A stretch of 64,000 bases of DNA from a bacterium (GTDB lineage: Bacteria; Oederibacteriota; CAKKQC01): contig CAKKQC010000028.1 in the NCBI GenBank assembly GCA_919901855.1, forward strand, positions 1 to 64,000, in the 5' to 3' direction. The notes below the pieces were generated by a model. The model was not told where the DNA came from. It saw only the letters and a program-made list of their open reading frames with translations, and did not search any database. Below, piece by piece: positions 23,620 through 32,057 of this stretch (position 1 is its first letter; every line of letters begins with the position of its first letter). Position numbers and translations under genes: made by a program.

Positions 23620-24407
23620 CGCTTCCTTGCGAACGCGTAGAGTTTGCGGCCGTGCATGGCGGCGGCGCCGGGCGGGCCCTCGGTTGAGCCCGTGAGATCG
23701 GATTCCCGGAACACGCGGTTGTCGTAGCCGGCGAGCCACTCGAACCCGGCCCCCTCGACCAGTTGCCGGGCCTCCTCGGGGTAGAGAAGCCGGTACTCGG
23801 CGTAGTCTTCTACGTCCGGCTGCCCGGGAATCAGCCAGGTTCGCTTCCGCTTGAGGAGCCGGGCGGAACGGTCCAGCGTGTGGATCGAGATCGTCGTTGC
23901 CGCGAACCCGGGAACGTCTACGCGGGCTTCGATCCGTTCCTGGAATCCATTGCCGTCCAGGTAGCACCGGGCATTCAGCACGTCGAAGATGAGGAGCGAT
24001 TGGGAGCGGGAATGCGCGGCGAACGTGGAAAGAGTCCGCCCGAGGTCCTCGTCCGTCAGGGCGTATGACAGCGGGTTGCCCAGACTCACGATGGCATCGA
24101 AGGTCCGGCCCAGCCGGATCGTGCGCATGTCGCCCTGCCGGATGACGAGTCGGAGTCTCATCTTGCGCGCATAGGCCACATTGGACTCGAGGAAATCCAC
24201 TCCCCAGCATTCGGGGATCGTTCTGGAAAGCCGCTCGAGCTCCCTGCCGGTACCGCACCCCACATCGAGCACGGACTGCGGTGGAACCGCGAGCCAACGC
24301 GAGAAGGCGGTCAGACACATGGCCAGCGTGGTCTCGCTCGCGTCGGGAAAGACCAGGTCGTACAGAGCGGGCCGGTCATAGAGGAGGCTGTGCACCCGGG
24401 CGTCCAT
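23616..24407 (-). CDS. Class I SAM-dependent methyltransferase
   Basis: 263 residues from the ATG at 24407 (alternative ATG at 24425). Motif I is SVLDVGCGTGRELERL, then CWGVDFLESNVAYARKM, with FDAIVSLGNPLSYALTDEDL as motif III region and SLLIFDVLNARCYLDG after it. The C-terminal beta-rich insert is like that of glycine/sarcosine-type methyltransferases. A TACCGT box 6 nt before 24407 favours that start. The dead GNAT is coupled to its stop. Substrate unknown. Confidence 0.88.
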   Translation of the reverse strand: MDARVHSLLYDRPALYDLVFPDASETTLAMCLTAFSRWLAVPPQSVLDVGCGTGRELERLSRTIPECWGVDFLESNVAYARKMRLRLVIRQGDMRTIRLGRTFDAIVSLGNPLSYALTDEDLGRTLSTFAAHSRSQSLLIFDVLNARCYLDGNGFQERIEARVDVPGFAATTISIHTLDRSARLLKRKRTWLIPGQPDVEDYAEYRLLYPEEARQLVEGAGFEWLAGYDNRVFRESDLTGSTEGPPGAAAMHGRKLYAFARKR

Positions 24408-24413
24408 GAGCTG

Positions 24414-24419
24414 ACGGTA
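24414..24419 (-). promoter_or_regulatory. -10 element TACCGT
   Basis: On the minus strand TACCGT ends 6 nt before the ATG at 24407. It lies a few bases from the divergent CATAAT box at 24430. Confidence 0.35.
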
Positions 24420-24429
24420 CCACATGGGT

Positions 24430-24435
24430 CATAAT
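24430..24435 (+). promoter_or_regulatory. -10 element CATAAT
   Basis: CATAAT ends 6 nt before the GTG at 24442, so it supports that GTG as the start of the HIT gene and not the ATG at 24424, which precedes the box. Confidence 0.5.
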
Positions 24436-24441
24436 GGTGCC

Positions 24442-24885
24442 GTGGCAAACGACTTCCTCCCGGGGTGCAAGGTCTGCGAGCGCATGGCGGCGGAGGCGAA
24501 GCGCGGAAACCCGTACCTGATCGCGGAGTTCGAGCATTCGTTCTTCGTGGTGGGGGACCACCAGTACTGCCCCGGATACAGCCTGACCCTGCTCAAGCGG
24601 CACGCGCGGGAACTGCACGAGCTGTCCGAGCCCGAGCTCGACGCCGTCTTCGCCGAGATGATGAAGGGCTACCGGGCGGTCGAGAAGACTTTCAAGCCGT
24701 GGAAGATGAACGTGCTTTCGCTCGGGAACGGGGACGAGCACGTGCACTGGCACATCTTTCCGAGGTACGAGTCCGATCCCAACCACCGCCGCGACCCGTT
24801 CTTCAACAGCCCGCAGTTCAAGGACCACCTGATCACGCTCGATCAGGCCCGCGAGATCGCGGCCAAGATCCGGGCGAATCTCTGA
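24442..24885 (+). CDS. HIT family hydrolase
   Basis: 147 residues from a GTG. The histidine triad is HVHWHIFP, and an N-terminal CKVCERM pair probably binds zinc. LLKRHARELHELSEPELDAV is the conserved strand-helix before the triad. HIT proteins hydrolyse nucleotide conjugates (AppppA, AMP-lysine and similar). A paralogue with the same layout lies at 44307. The 9-bp gap to the next methyltransferase suggests an operon. Confidence 0.92.
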   Translation: MANDFLPGCKVCERMAAEAKRGNPYLIAEFEHSFFVVGDHQYCPGYSLTLLKRHARELHELSEPELDAVFAEMMKGYRAVEKTFKPWKMNVLSLGNGDEHVHWHIFPRYESDPNHRRDPFFNSPQFKDHLITLDQAREIAAKIRANL

Positions 24886-24893
24886 GTGGTGTC

Positions 24894-25592
24894 ATGGCTG
24901 ACCTGATCGAGGAGCAGAAGGCCTACTACGAGGCCCGCGCGGGCGAGTACGACGAGTGGTGGAACCGCCGGCGGCGGTACGACCTCGGCCCCGACGGCAA
25001 CCGGGCGTGGGGCCGGGAAGCGGAAGCCGTGGTCCGGATGCTCGACGAGCTCCCACTGGGCGGAGAAATCCTCGAGTTCGCGGGCGGCACCGGGATCTGG
25101 TCCACGTACCTCGCGCGGCGGGCGAAGCGGGTCGTCGTGCTCGATGTCTCCCCGGCGATGACCGCGATCGGCCGGGCGAAGCTCGACGCGGCGGGGCTGC
25201 TCGACCGCGTGGAGTACCGGATGATCGACCTTTTTGCCTGGAAGCCGTCGGAGCAGTTCGATCATGCGTTCGCGGGGTTCTGGGTCTCGCACATCCCCGA
25301 GGACCGGCTCGACGCCTTCTTCACCAAGGCCGCCGCGTCGCTGAAGCCAGGGGGGATCTTCATGATTCTCGAAGGCCAGACGTCACGGCTGAGGACAGCC
25401 AAGCAGGGCACCTCGCGCGTCGATGCAGATATCGAGGCGCGGACCTTGAACGACGGGACGACCTTCCACATCGTCAAGCGTGAGATAGATCGCGAGGACC
25501 TGATCGAGCGGCTGGGCCGAGCCGGGCTCCAGGCCCGGGTCAGGCAGACCGCCCAGCAGTTCCAGCTCGCCATTGCCCGCAAGCAGGGGTGA
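24894..25592 (+). CDS. Class I SAM-dependent methyltransferase
   Basis: 232 residues. The N-terminus LIEEQKAYYEARAGEYDEWW is typical of small-molecule methyltransferases. Motif I is GEILEFAGGTGIWSTYLA (E-F-A-G-G-T-G in place of D-x-G-x-G), then VVVLDVSPAMTAIGRAKLDA, FDHAFAGFWVSHIPEDRLDA and LKPGGIFMILEGQ. It follows the HIT gene on the same strand. Substrate unknown. Confidence 0.9.
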   Translation: MADLIEEQKAYYEARAGEYDEWWNRRRRYDLGPDGNRAWGREAEAVVRMLDELPLGGEILEFAGGTGIWSTYLARRAKRVVVLDVSPAMTAIGRAKLDAAGLLDRVEYRMIDLFAWKPSEQFDHAFAGFWVSHIPEDRLDAFFTKAAASLKPGGIFMILEGQTSRLRTAKQGTSRVDADIEARTLNDGTTFHIVKREIDREDLIERLGRAGLQARVRQTAQQFQLAIARKQG

Positions 25593-25674
25593 CCCCACGA
25601 GCACGTCCAAGCCGGTCAGGGCTTGGATTTCGGGCGGCGGACAATTCCCCGGACAGCCCGGCATGAGCAGGTAG

Positions 25675-26346
25675 ATGGGGAAAGGCGGGGCGTCCGAACT
25701 CCCAGACGACCTGCGCGAGCGGATCGAGCGGCATCCCTGGGACCTGACCTTGCCGCGCCTGCTCGCGCACGCCCGGGCCCGGATCCGGGAACGGTTCTGG
25801 TCGGGCGTCCTGTCCGGGCCCATCCCGGGAGGCATCCAGGCGGAAGACATGGTGAACATGGCTGTCGAGAAGCTCATGGGCCGGCAGCGGCGGTGGGATC
25901 CCGTCCGCCAGCCTGATCTGGAGGACTACCTCAAGGGCGTGATCGACAGTGAGATCAACCACCTGGCGGAAGGATGGGAGAACCGCCACGTGAGGCCGGA
26001 GGCCGTGTTCCCCGGTGCCGAGGGGGAGAAGGGCGTCCTGGACGGGATTCCCGAGGAAATGGCGGGCGTGGAGGAGCGGATGGCGGAGCGTCAGGAGCAC
26101 GGCCGGGCGGAGGCGTTCGCCGCGGGCTTCCTGGCTTCGCTCGCGGACGAGCCGCTCCTCCAGCGGGTGGCGGAATGCATCGTGGACGGGCTGGGGAAGC
26201 CGGCGGAGATCGCCGCCCGGCTTGGGATCGGGGCGGACGAGATCTACCGCGTCCGCAAGAGGCTGCAGAGGCGACTCGAGGACTACTACGAACACTGGCG
26301 GAAATCCGGCAAGCCGGGCCGGGGAGGAGACATGCCATGGGGATGA
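25675..26346 (+). CDS. Atypical sigma-70-like factor
   Basis: 223 residues. Residues about 25-105 (LLAHARARIRERFWSGVLSG, then IQAEDMVNMAVEKLMGRQRR, DLEDYLKGVIDSEINHL) resemble sigma region 2, with the E-D-x-V-x-x-A/T helix and the F/Y-L-x-x-V-I-x-x-x-I-N helix. Residues about 180-210 (GKPAEIAARLGIGADEIYRV, RKRLQRRLEDYY) are a region 4-like helix-turn-helix. The linker is long and acidic. It is a divergent family member; promoter recognition is inferred. The next gene begins inside its last codons, so the two are coupled. Confidence 0.65.
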   Translation: MGKGGASELPDDLRERIERHPWDLTLPRLLAHARARIRERFWSGVLSGPIPGGIQAEDMVNMAVEKLMGRQRRWDPVRQPDLEDYLKGVIDSEINHLAEGWENRHVRPEAVFPGAEGEKGVLDGIPEEMAGVEERMAERQEHGRAEAFAAGFLASLADEPLLQRVAECIVDGLGKPAEIAARLGIGADEIYRVRKRLQRRLEDYYEHWRKSGKPGRGGDMPWG

Positions 26347-27614
26347 ACGGGGCCGTCGAGATGAAGGTCGAGGGGGTGCGCAGCGTGGTGCGGGCGTTCG
26401 AGCAGGATTCGCAGGCCGTGATCCTGTCCGCGGCCGGGGGGGAGACCACGCTGGCGATCTGGGTCGGCGAGAAGGAGGCGGAGTGCATCCAGCTCGCGCT
26501 GGAGGGCAAGCCGCACCCCGGGGGCCTCACGGAACCCCACGCGCTCCTCGCGAACACGATCGCGCTCATGAACGGGGTGGTCCGGCGGGCGGAGATCACG
26601 GCCATGTGGGACTTCAACTTCTACGCGGCCATCGTGGTGGAGCAGGACGGCCAGGAGCGCGTGATTGAGGCCCGTCCATCGGACGCGATCGTGATCGCGG
26701 CCAGCAGCCGGGTTCCCATCCGGGTGGCTCCGGATGTGCTGAAGGAGGCCGGCATCGGGAAGGGTGACGGGCGCGACCTGGTCGCGGGGGCGTCGAAGGG
26801 GGATCTGCTCCGGCTGGCCTACGGCTGGCTGTCGCTCGGCCGCACCGACGATGCGGTGGCGGCGGGGGAGCGCCTCCTCGAACTCGAGCCGACCCAGCTC
26901 TACGTAACCGACGAGCTGGCCAAGACGTACGCGGGGATGGGGTCCCTGCACCGGGCGTGGGGTGTCTACGAGCGGGGCATCCGGGCGTGTCTGGATCGGG
27001 GCAACGGCCAATGGGCCGCGGTCCTTGCCCGCGGGCTCGCCGCGCTGGCTCCGCAGGAACTGAAGAAGAAGCCCCCTGTCCATGTGAGCGCCCCGCGCGT
27101 CATCGACGACTTCGGGGAAGTCTCGGCCAACGGCTGGTGGGCGTGGGGCGGCTCGTCGGAGGGCGGGAGCGTGCCGGCTCCGGCCGGCCGGGCGGGCCGG
27201 GCCTACCGGTTCGCGTTCGAGTACGCGGAGAACCCGTGGCCGTGGTTCTACCTCGAGTTCGGCCCGAACCAGATCTGGGACGCCGCGCAGGCGATCGCGT
27301 TCGCCGTCCATCTCGGGGAGGATCCGGCCCGGAAGGAACCGGTCAGGATGATCCTCGACATCCCGTTCTGGAACAAGACGGCATCCTCGTTTCAGACTCC
27401 CGTGGTCGAGCTCAAGCCCGGGTGGAACGAGTTCCGCTGGCCGTTCGCCGACCCCACGTGGGGCTGGAAGGAACACCGGCGGGGCGATCTGGTGGAGCGC
27501 GTGCCGTTCCCCCTCCCGTCGAAGGAAGCCATCCGGGGCGTGACCTTCTTTTTCCCCGGCGAGGGGCGAAAGGGCCGGGTGACGGTCCACATCGCGAACG
27601 TCCGGCTGGAGTAG
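26337..27614 (+). CDS. Bifunctional-nuclease (DUF151) domain, repeat region and jelly-roll C-terminal domain
   Basis: 425 residues from the ATG at 26337, which sits a suitable distance after GGAGGAG. Residues about 15-140 (AVILSAAGGETTLAIWVGEK, then NFYAAIVVEQDG, VIEARPSDAIVIAASSRVPI) are a BFN/DUF151 domain, known from nucleases in bacteria and plants. A TPR-like helical segment (about 150-230) follows. From 245, VIDDFGEVSANGWWAWGGSS to the end IANVRLE resembles a CBM11/CIA30-type jelly roll. No signal peptide is seen. The combination is unusual, and coupling to a sigma-like gene suggests a signalling pair. Confidence 0.72.
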   Translation: MGMNGAVEMKVEGVRSVVRAFEQDSQAVILSAAGGETTLAIWVGEKEAECIQLALEGKPHPGGLTEPHALLANTIALMNGVVRRAEITAMWDFNFYAAIVVEQDGQERVIEARPSDAIVIAASSRVPIRVAPDVLKEAGIGKGDGRDLVAGASKGDLLRLAYGWLSLGRTDDAVAAGERLLELEPTQLYVTDELAKTYAGMGSLHRAWGVYERGIRACLDRGNGQWAAVLARGLAALAPQELKKKPPVHVSAPRVIDDFGEVSANGWWAWGGSSEGGSVPAPAGRAGRAYRFAFEYAENPWPWFYLEFGPNQIWDAAQAIAFAVHLGEDPARKEPVRMILDIPFWNKTASSFQTPVVELKPGWNEFRWPFADPTWGWKEHRRGDLVERVPFPLPSKEAIRGVTFFFPGEGRKGRVTVHIANVRLE

Positions 27615-27629
27615 GCCGAAGCCCTGTGC

Positions 27630-28421
27630 CTACTTTCCTGACCACTCCAGGCTGTAGGTGGTTTCGCCCGGGATGAACCCGACCGACTCGTAGATGCGGG
27701 CCGCGTGATAGCCGGGGTCGGCCCCCAAGGCGAGGGTCGAGATGCCGTATTCCCGAAGGGCAAGTGATGACGCCGCATGGACCAGGGTTCCGCAGATGCC
27801 CTGCCGCGCGAACTCGGGATTCGTGGCAACGTCCAGGATCAGCCCGGTCTTTCCGTCGTGGAACAGACCAAGCTGGCCCGCCAGCCGGTCGCCCAGAAAG
27901 GCGCCGAACCAGTTGCCCATGCCTGCGTTCGCCATGGCCTGATAGGTGGCCATCCGCCTCCGCGAGAACTCCCGGTAGGAAGCCGGATCGAAACCTCCGC
28001 CGCAGGTGAGTTGCATGAGTTCGACCGCCTGGTCGACCTCGCCCGCGATCGGGCGGATCAGGACCTTGTCGTTCGGTCTTGGTGGGGCGTTAACCTTGGA
28101 GGCGTAGAGAGAGAGGTCCTTGTCAACGCTGAAACCCGCGTTCACAAACTCATGGGTCTCTCCCTGTTCCTGGAGGGCGAGGTCCCACGCGAACGCCATG
28201 TGCGTGATCCGGTCGTAGTACGGAAACTCGTCGCGATAGAGAGCCGTCCATCGGGCGCAATCGCCCTGGCGCGGCGCGGCGGAGAACAGGATGTAGTTCC
28301 CCCAGTAGTAGTCGGCGTGCGAGGGCGTCCGGACGACCGTGTATTCGCCCCGGTCGAACACCTCGCCCTCGAACCGCGCGAGGTTGAGTTCCGTCCGGTG
28401 CACGAGCGAATGGACCAGCAT
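27630..28421 (-). CDS. GNAT family acetyltransferase, two-domain
   Basis: 263 residues from the ATG at 28421. The C-terminal half has motif A LILDVATNPEFARQGICGTL and HAARIYESVGFIPGETTYSL. The N-terminal half (ARFEGEVFDRGEYTVVRTPS, then ADYYWGNYILFSAAP) is a second, degenerate GNAT-like domain. A CATAAT box lies 12 nt upstream of the start; a close divergent acetyltransferase starts at 28490. Substrate unknown. Confidence 0.83.
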   Translation of the reverse strand: MLVHSLVHRTELNLARFEGEVFDRGEYTVVRTPSHADYYWGNYILFSAAPRQGDCARWTALYRDEFPYYDRITHMAFAWDLALQEQGETHEFVNAGFSVDKDLSLYASKVNAPPRPNDKVLIRPIAGEVDQAVELMQLTCGGGFDPASYREFSRRRMATYQAMANAGMGNWFGAFLGDRLAGQLGLFHDGKTGLILDVATNPEFARQGICGTLVHAASSLALREYGISTLALGADPGYHAARIYESVGFIPGETTYSLEWSGK

Positions 28422-28433
28422 GACGATTGGTCC

Positions 28434-28439
28434 ATTATG
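28434..28439 (-). promoter_or_regulatory. -10 element CATAAT
   Basis: On the minus strand CATAAT ends 12 nt before the ATG at 28421, a somewhat longer gap than usual in this window. Confidence 0.4.
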
Positions 28440-28477
28440 GAACTCGCGTCCCGGGGACACAACGGCAGGTAGGCGGG

Positions 28478-28483
28478 TAGAAT
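28478..28483 (+). promoter_or_regulatory. -10 element TAGAAT
   Basis: TAGAAT ends 6 nt before the ATG at 28490, and no Shine-Dalgarno can fit between them. Confidence 0.5.
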
Positions 28484-28489
28484 ACGCCA

Positions 28490-28975
28490 ATGGAGTTCGA
28501 GGTCGGCGAGATTCCGGTTGTGGAGCTGGCCAGGGTCATCGGGCCGATCATCGCGATTCGCACGTCGGCCTATGAGCGGTGGAACGGCCAAAAGTCGGAA
28601 GAAGACCAGCGCAAGGAAGCCGAGGCGTGGCTCCAGAAGATTCCGAGCCGCGACGGGGCGGCCATCTTCGTCGCCAAGACGGGCGGAGAGTGCATCGGGT
28701 ATCTCTGGGGCAACGAGCGGACGTCCGGCGATTTCTACATCTCCCATGTGGGAGTCAGGCAGGACGGCAAGCGCGGTGGGATTGGCCGGGCGCTGGTCAA
28801 GGCCAGCGAGGATCTGGCGAGGAAGCGCGGATGCCGTGTGCTGAGCACTTCGACCTACAACCGGTTCGCGGGCATGCTCATCCTGCTTCTCAGCGAGGGG
28901 TTCGAGATCGTGGGTACCACGAAGCCAGAGGGGAAGACCGATGTCCGGATCGAGCTCGAGAAGCGGTTGGTCTGA
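28490..28975 (+). CDS. GNAT family N-acetyltransferase
   Basis: 161 residues. Motif A is YISHVGVRQDGKRGGIGRAL, with a Q/R-x-x-G-x-G/A loop somewhat altered (GKRGGIGR). LSTSTYNRFAGMLILLLSEG corresponds to the N-x-x-A/M-x-x-L-Y-x-x-x-G-F part, followed by the last strand FEIVGTTKPEGKTDVRIELE. The start is fixed by the TAGAAT box 6 nt upstream. Divergent from another GNAT; substrate unknown. Confidence 0.86.
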   Translation: MEFEVGEIPVVELARVIGPIIAIRTSAYERWNGQKSEEDQRKEAEAWLQKIPSRDGAAIFVAKTGGECIGYLWGNERTSGDFYISHVGVRQDGKRGGIGRALVKASEDLARKRGCRVLSTSTYNRFAGMLILLLSEGFEIVGTTKPEGKTDVRIELEKRLV

Positions 28976-28985
28976 ACGGTCCAGC

Positions 28986-29648
28986 ATGATCTTCTTCGAT
29001 CTGGATGGCACGCTCCTGGACGACGATGCCGAGGTGCAGGCGGCCGTCGCGAGGTTCCACGACCGGTTCCGCCAGGAGCTTCCCGCGGACCCGGCCGCGT
29101 TCCTCGTCAGGTGGAGGGAATTGTCGGAATGCTGGTTCAACCGGTATCTCAAGGGCGAGGTCGGGTTTCAGGGGCAGCGGCGAGGGCGGATGCGCGAGCT
29201 GTTCCCGGAGCTCGACGACGAGGAGGCGGACCGCCGGTACTCGGTCTTCCTGGCGGGGTACGAGCAGAACTGGCGGCTCTTCCCGGACGTCCAGCCGGCG
29301 CTGGCAGCGCTTGCCGGAAAGCCGTTGGGGATCATCACGAACGGGGATTCGGTCCAGCAGCGCTCGAAGCTCGACCGGATGGGGATCGCGGACCGGTTCT
29401 CCGTCGTCATCATCTCGGGGGAGATGGGAGTTGCCAAGCCCGAACCCGGAATCTTCGCGGAGGCGTGCCGCCGGGCCGGGGAGGCGCCGGGACTCTGCTG
29501 GTACGTGGGCGACCGTCTCGAGACCGATGCGATGGCCGCGGTGGCGGCCGGGATGCGCGGCGTCTGGCTTAACCGGGATCCGGCCCGCCCCGCCGATCCG
29601 CGCGTCCCCACGATCCGGACGCTGGCGGAGGTCCCCGCTCTCGTCTGA
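28986..29648 (+). CDS. HAD superfamily hydrolase
   Basis: 220 residues from the ATG at 28986. Motif I is MIFFDLDGTLLDDDAEV, motif II LGIITNGDSVQQRSKLDRMG, motif III GVAKPEPGIF and motif IV WYVGDRLETDAMAAVAAGM. It is similar to phosphoglycolate- or YjjG-type nucleotidases with a C1 helical cap. It lies 10 bp after the GNAT gene and probably shares its transcript. Confidence 0.92.
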   Translation: MIFFDLDGTLLDDDAEVQAAVARFHDRFRQELPADPAAFLVRWRELSECWFNRYLKGEVGFQGQRRGRMRELFPELDDEEADRRYSVFLAGYEQNWRLFPDVQPALAALAGKPLGIITNGDSVQQRSKLDRMGIADRFSVVIISGEMGVAKPEPGIFAEACRRAGEAPGLCWYVGDRLETDAMAAVAAGMRGVWLNRDPARPADPRVPTIRTLAEVPALV

Positions 29649-29753
29649 CGGCTGGCGCAGGCGCTGTTCGGGTTGGGCGGGGGTATCTTGGCCGGCAAGA
29701 TTGTCAGGCCCTGTAAGCAGAAGAGCCGGCAATCCAAGCCGGACTCCAATCGT

Positions 29754-29759
29754 TAGGCT
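29754..29759 (+). promoter_or_regulatory. Possible -10 element TAGGCT before norZ
   Basis: TAGGCT ends 11 nt before the ATG of a six-codon mini-ORF and 28 nt before norZ. No FNR-like or NnrR-like palindrome was recognised nearby. Confidence 0.25.
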
Positions 29760-29770
29760 GGAAGACATTT

Positions 29771-29791
29771 ATGACCATGGAGGCACCATGA
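29771..29791 (+). CDS. Putative six-residue leader peptide before norZ
   Basis: ATG-ACC-ATG-GAG-GCA-CCA-TGA. The stop overlaps the norZ start (ATGA at 29788-29791), and the norZ Shine-Dalgarno GGAGG lies within it. The layout matches two other coupled mini-ORFs in this window. It may be incidental. Confidence 0.25.
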   Translation: MTMEAP

Positions 29792-32031
29792 CGAATCCGC
29801 GGGTCCGGGTACTGTTGCTGCTCATGCTCGCCGCCTGTTTCGGCATCCTGCTCATCGGCGGACGGATGATCCACCGGGACAAGCCGCCCATCCCTGAGTC
29901 CGTGGTGACGGGCAAGCGGCAGGTGGTCTTCACCGGTGCCGACGTCATGGCCGGGCAGCAGCACTACTTCAGCCGGGGCGGTCAGCACATCGGGTCGATC
30001 TGGGGACACGGGTCGTACCTCGCGCCGGACTGGTCCGCGGACTGCCTCCACCGGACGGGGCTCTACGTCGCGGCGAGGAAGCTGGGGAAGAACCCCGCCC
30101 AGGCCCGCGCCTTCGCGCAGGCGGACCTCGACGCGCTGGATCCCGTCGTGCGCGCGACCGTCGAGGCGAAGGTCGTCGCCGAGCTCAAGCCGAACCGGTA
30201 CGACGCCGTGACGGGGGTCCTGACATTCACGCCGCTCCAGGCCGAGGCGTTCAAGGCGCTCGTGCCGTACTACACCGGGCTCTTCCGGGACGGCAACGAC
30301 CGGATGGGTCTCCAGGCGGGCATCGTCAAAGACGAGGCCGAGGGCCGCGCCATGACGAGCTTCTTCGCGTGGCTGGCGTGGGCGGCGGTCACCAACCGGC
30401 CCGGCCAAGCCGTGACCTACACGAGCAACTGGCCGTTCGACCCGCTCGTCGGGAACGGCCCGCTCCCGGGCACGTTGATCTGGTCGATCGCGAGCGTCAT
30501 CCTGCTCATCCTGGCCGTCGGCCTCGTGATCTTCTTCTATATGAGGTACATCCGCGAGGACTCGTACGAGGCCAAGCCGGTGGCGGCGCTGGCGGAGCCC
30601 GCTCCCACCCCGAGCCAGAAGGTCACGCTCGCGTTCTTCTCCGTCGCGATGGCCCTCTTCGCCCTCCAGGCCGTACTCGGGTCCGGCGTCGGCCACTTCG
30701 TAGTCGAGGGCACCCGGTTCGCGGGGTTCCCGATCGCGCACTACCTGCCGTACGCGGCCCTGCGGACCTGGCACCTCCAGCTCGCGATCTTCTGGATCGC
30801 GACCTGCTTCGTGGCGGCGGGCCTCTTCGTCGGACCCTGGATCTGCACCGAGCCGCGCGCCCAGGCGCCGTGGGCGATCTTCGTCCTCGTCGCGGTCGCG
30901 ATCGTGATCGTGGGGACGCTCGTGGGCACCTGGGCTTCGGTGCAGGGCCTCATGGGGAACGCGTGGTTCCCGTTCGGCCACCAGGGATATGAGTATCTCG
31001 AGCTCGGCCGCGTCTGGCAGATCCTGCTGGCCGCCGGTCTCGCGGTCTGGCTCGTCCTCGTCTACCGCGCCATCCGGCCCGCGCTCGAGGGGGAGGCGGA
31101 CCGCGGCGGGATCATTCACCTCCTCCTGTACAGCTCCGTGAGCATCCCGCTGTTCTACGTCCCCGCGCTTTTCTACTGGCGCGGCGCGCATATCTCGGAC
31201 GCGGAATACTGGCGCTGGTGGGTCGTCCACCTCTGGGTCGAGGGGTTCTTCGAGGTATTCGCCACGGTCCTGATGGCGTTCTTCCTCTCGCGGCTCGGGG
31301 TCATCACCGAGAAGTTCGGGCTGCTGACCATCTACCTCTCGGTCTTCCTGTACCTGGGCGCCGGCGTCGTCGGCACGTTCCACCATCTCTACTGGACCGG
31401 GACCCCGGTGCCGATCATGGCGCTGGGCGCGATGTTCTCCGCACTCGAGATCGTGCCGCTCACGATCCTGGGGTTCGAGGCCGCGATCAACGTGCGCGCG
31501 ATCGCGGGGGGCGGTCAGGCCTGGCCGTTCCGGTGGCCGGTCGCGTTCTTCATCGCGGTCGCGTTCTGGAACATGGTCGGAGCCGGCGTCTTTGGGTTCC
31601 TGATCAACCCGCCGATCGTCCTCTACTACATCCAGGGCACGAACACGACGCCCCTGCACGCGCACACGGCGCTCTACGGCGTGTACGGCACGTTCGCGAT
31701 CGCGCTCATGCTGTTCTCGATGCGGCACATCGTGCCGCTCCACGCGTGGTCCGACCGTCTGCTCAAGTGGGCGTTCTGGTGCCTGAACGGCGGCCTGGTC
31801 GCGATGACGCTCTTCAGCCTGCTCCCCGCGGGTTTCTACCAGTTCTACTACGCCGTGAAGTACGGCATGTGGTACGCGCGGAGCCCCGAGGTCACGTCCG
31901 GGCCCGTCCTGCGCGCGCTCGGTTACGCCCGGATCGTGCCCGACCTCGTGTTCTGGGCCGGCGCGATCCTGATCCTGGCGTTCACCGTGCGCGCCACGGC
32001 GCTGACCTTCCTGAAGCGGAAGGCGTCGTAG
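29788..32031 (+). CDS. norZ: Quinol-dependent nitric oxide reductase (qNOR)
   Basis: 747 residues, the usual qNOR length, with an N-terminal membrane anchor, a periplasmic domain (about 35-225) and a NorB-like 12-14-helix core. Ligands are in place: H329 in RTWHLQLAIFW (heme), H481 and E485 in VVHLWVEGFFEVF, H532-H533 in TFHHLYWTGTP (non-heme iron) and H624/H626 in PLHAHTALYGVYG. It reduces two NO to N2O with electrons from quinol at the inner membrane. All iron ligands fit a reductase, not an NO dismutase. It stands alone, without other denitrification genes, suggesting NO detoxification or partial denitrification. Confidence 0.97.
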   Translation: MTNPRVRVLLLLMLAACFGILLIGGRMIHRDKPPIPESVVTGKRQVVFTGADVMAGQQHYFSRGGQHIGSIWGHGSYLAPDWSADCLHRTGLYVAARKLGKNPAQARAFAQADLDALDPVVRATVEAKVVAELKPNRYDAVTGVLTFTPLQAEAFKALVPYYTGLFRDGNDRMGLQAGIVKDEAEGRAMTSFFAWLAWAAVTNRPGQAVTYTSNWPFDPLVGNGPLPGTLIWSIASVILLILAVGLVIFFYMRYIREDSYEAKPVAALAEPAPTPSQKVTLAFFSVAMALFALQAVLGSGVGHFVVEGTRFAGFPIAHYLPYAALRTWHLQLAIFWIATCFVAAGLFVGPWICTEPRAQAPWAIFVLVAVAIVIVGTLVGTWASVQGLMGNAWFPFGHQGYEYLELGRVWQILLAAGLAVWLVLVYRAIRPALEGEADRGGIIHLLLYSSVSIPLFYVPALFYWRGAHISDAEYWRWWVVHLWVEGFFEVFATVLMAFFLSRLGVITEKFGLLTIYLSVFLYLGAGVVGTFHHLYWTGTPVPIMALGAMFSALEIVPLTILGFEAAINVRAIAGGGQAWPFRWPVAFFIAVAFWNMVGAGVFGFLINPPIVLYYIQGTNTTPLHAHTALYGVYGTFAIALMLFSMRHIVPLHAWSDRLLKWAFWCLNGGLVAMTLFSLLPAGFYQFYYAVKYGMWYARSPEVTSGPVLRALGYARIVPDLVFWAGAILILAFTVRATALTFLKRKAS

Positions 32032-32057
32032 CCACAGTAGGGACGGTCAGCGGGAGT

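Noticed and set aside
29788-32031. NO dismutase instead of NO reductase
   Set aside because: All non-heme iron ligands (H481, E485, H532, H533) and heme histidines are those of canonical quinol NO reductase.
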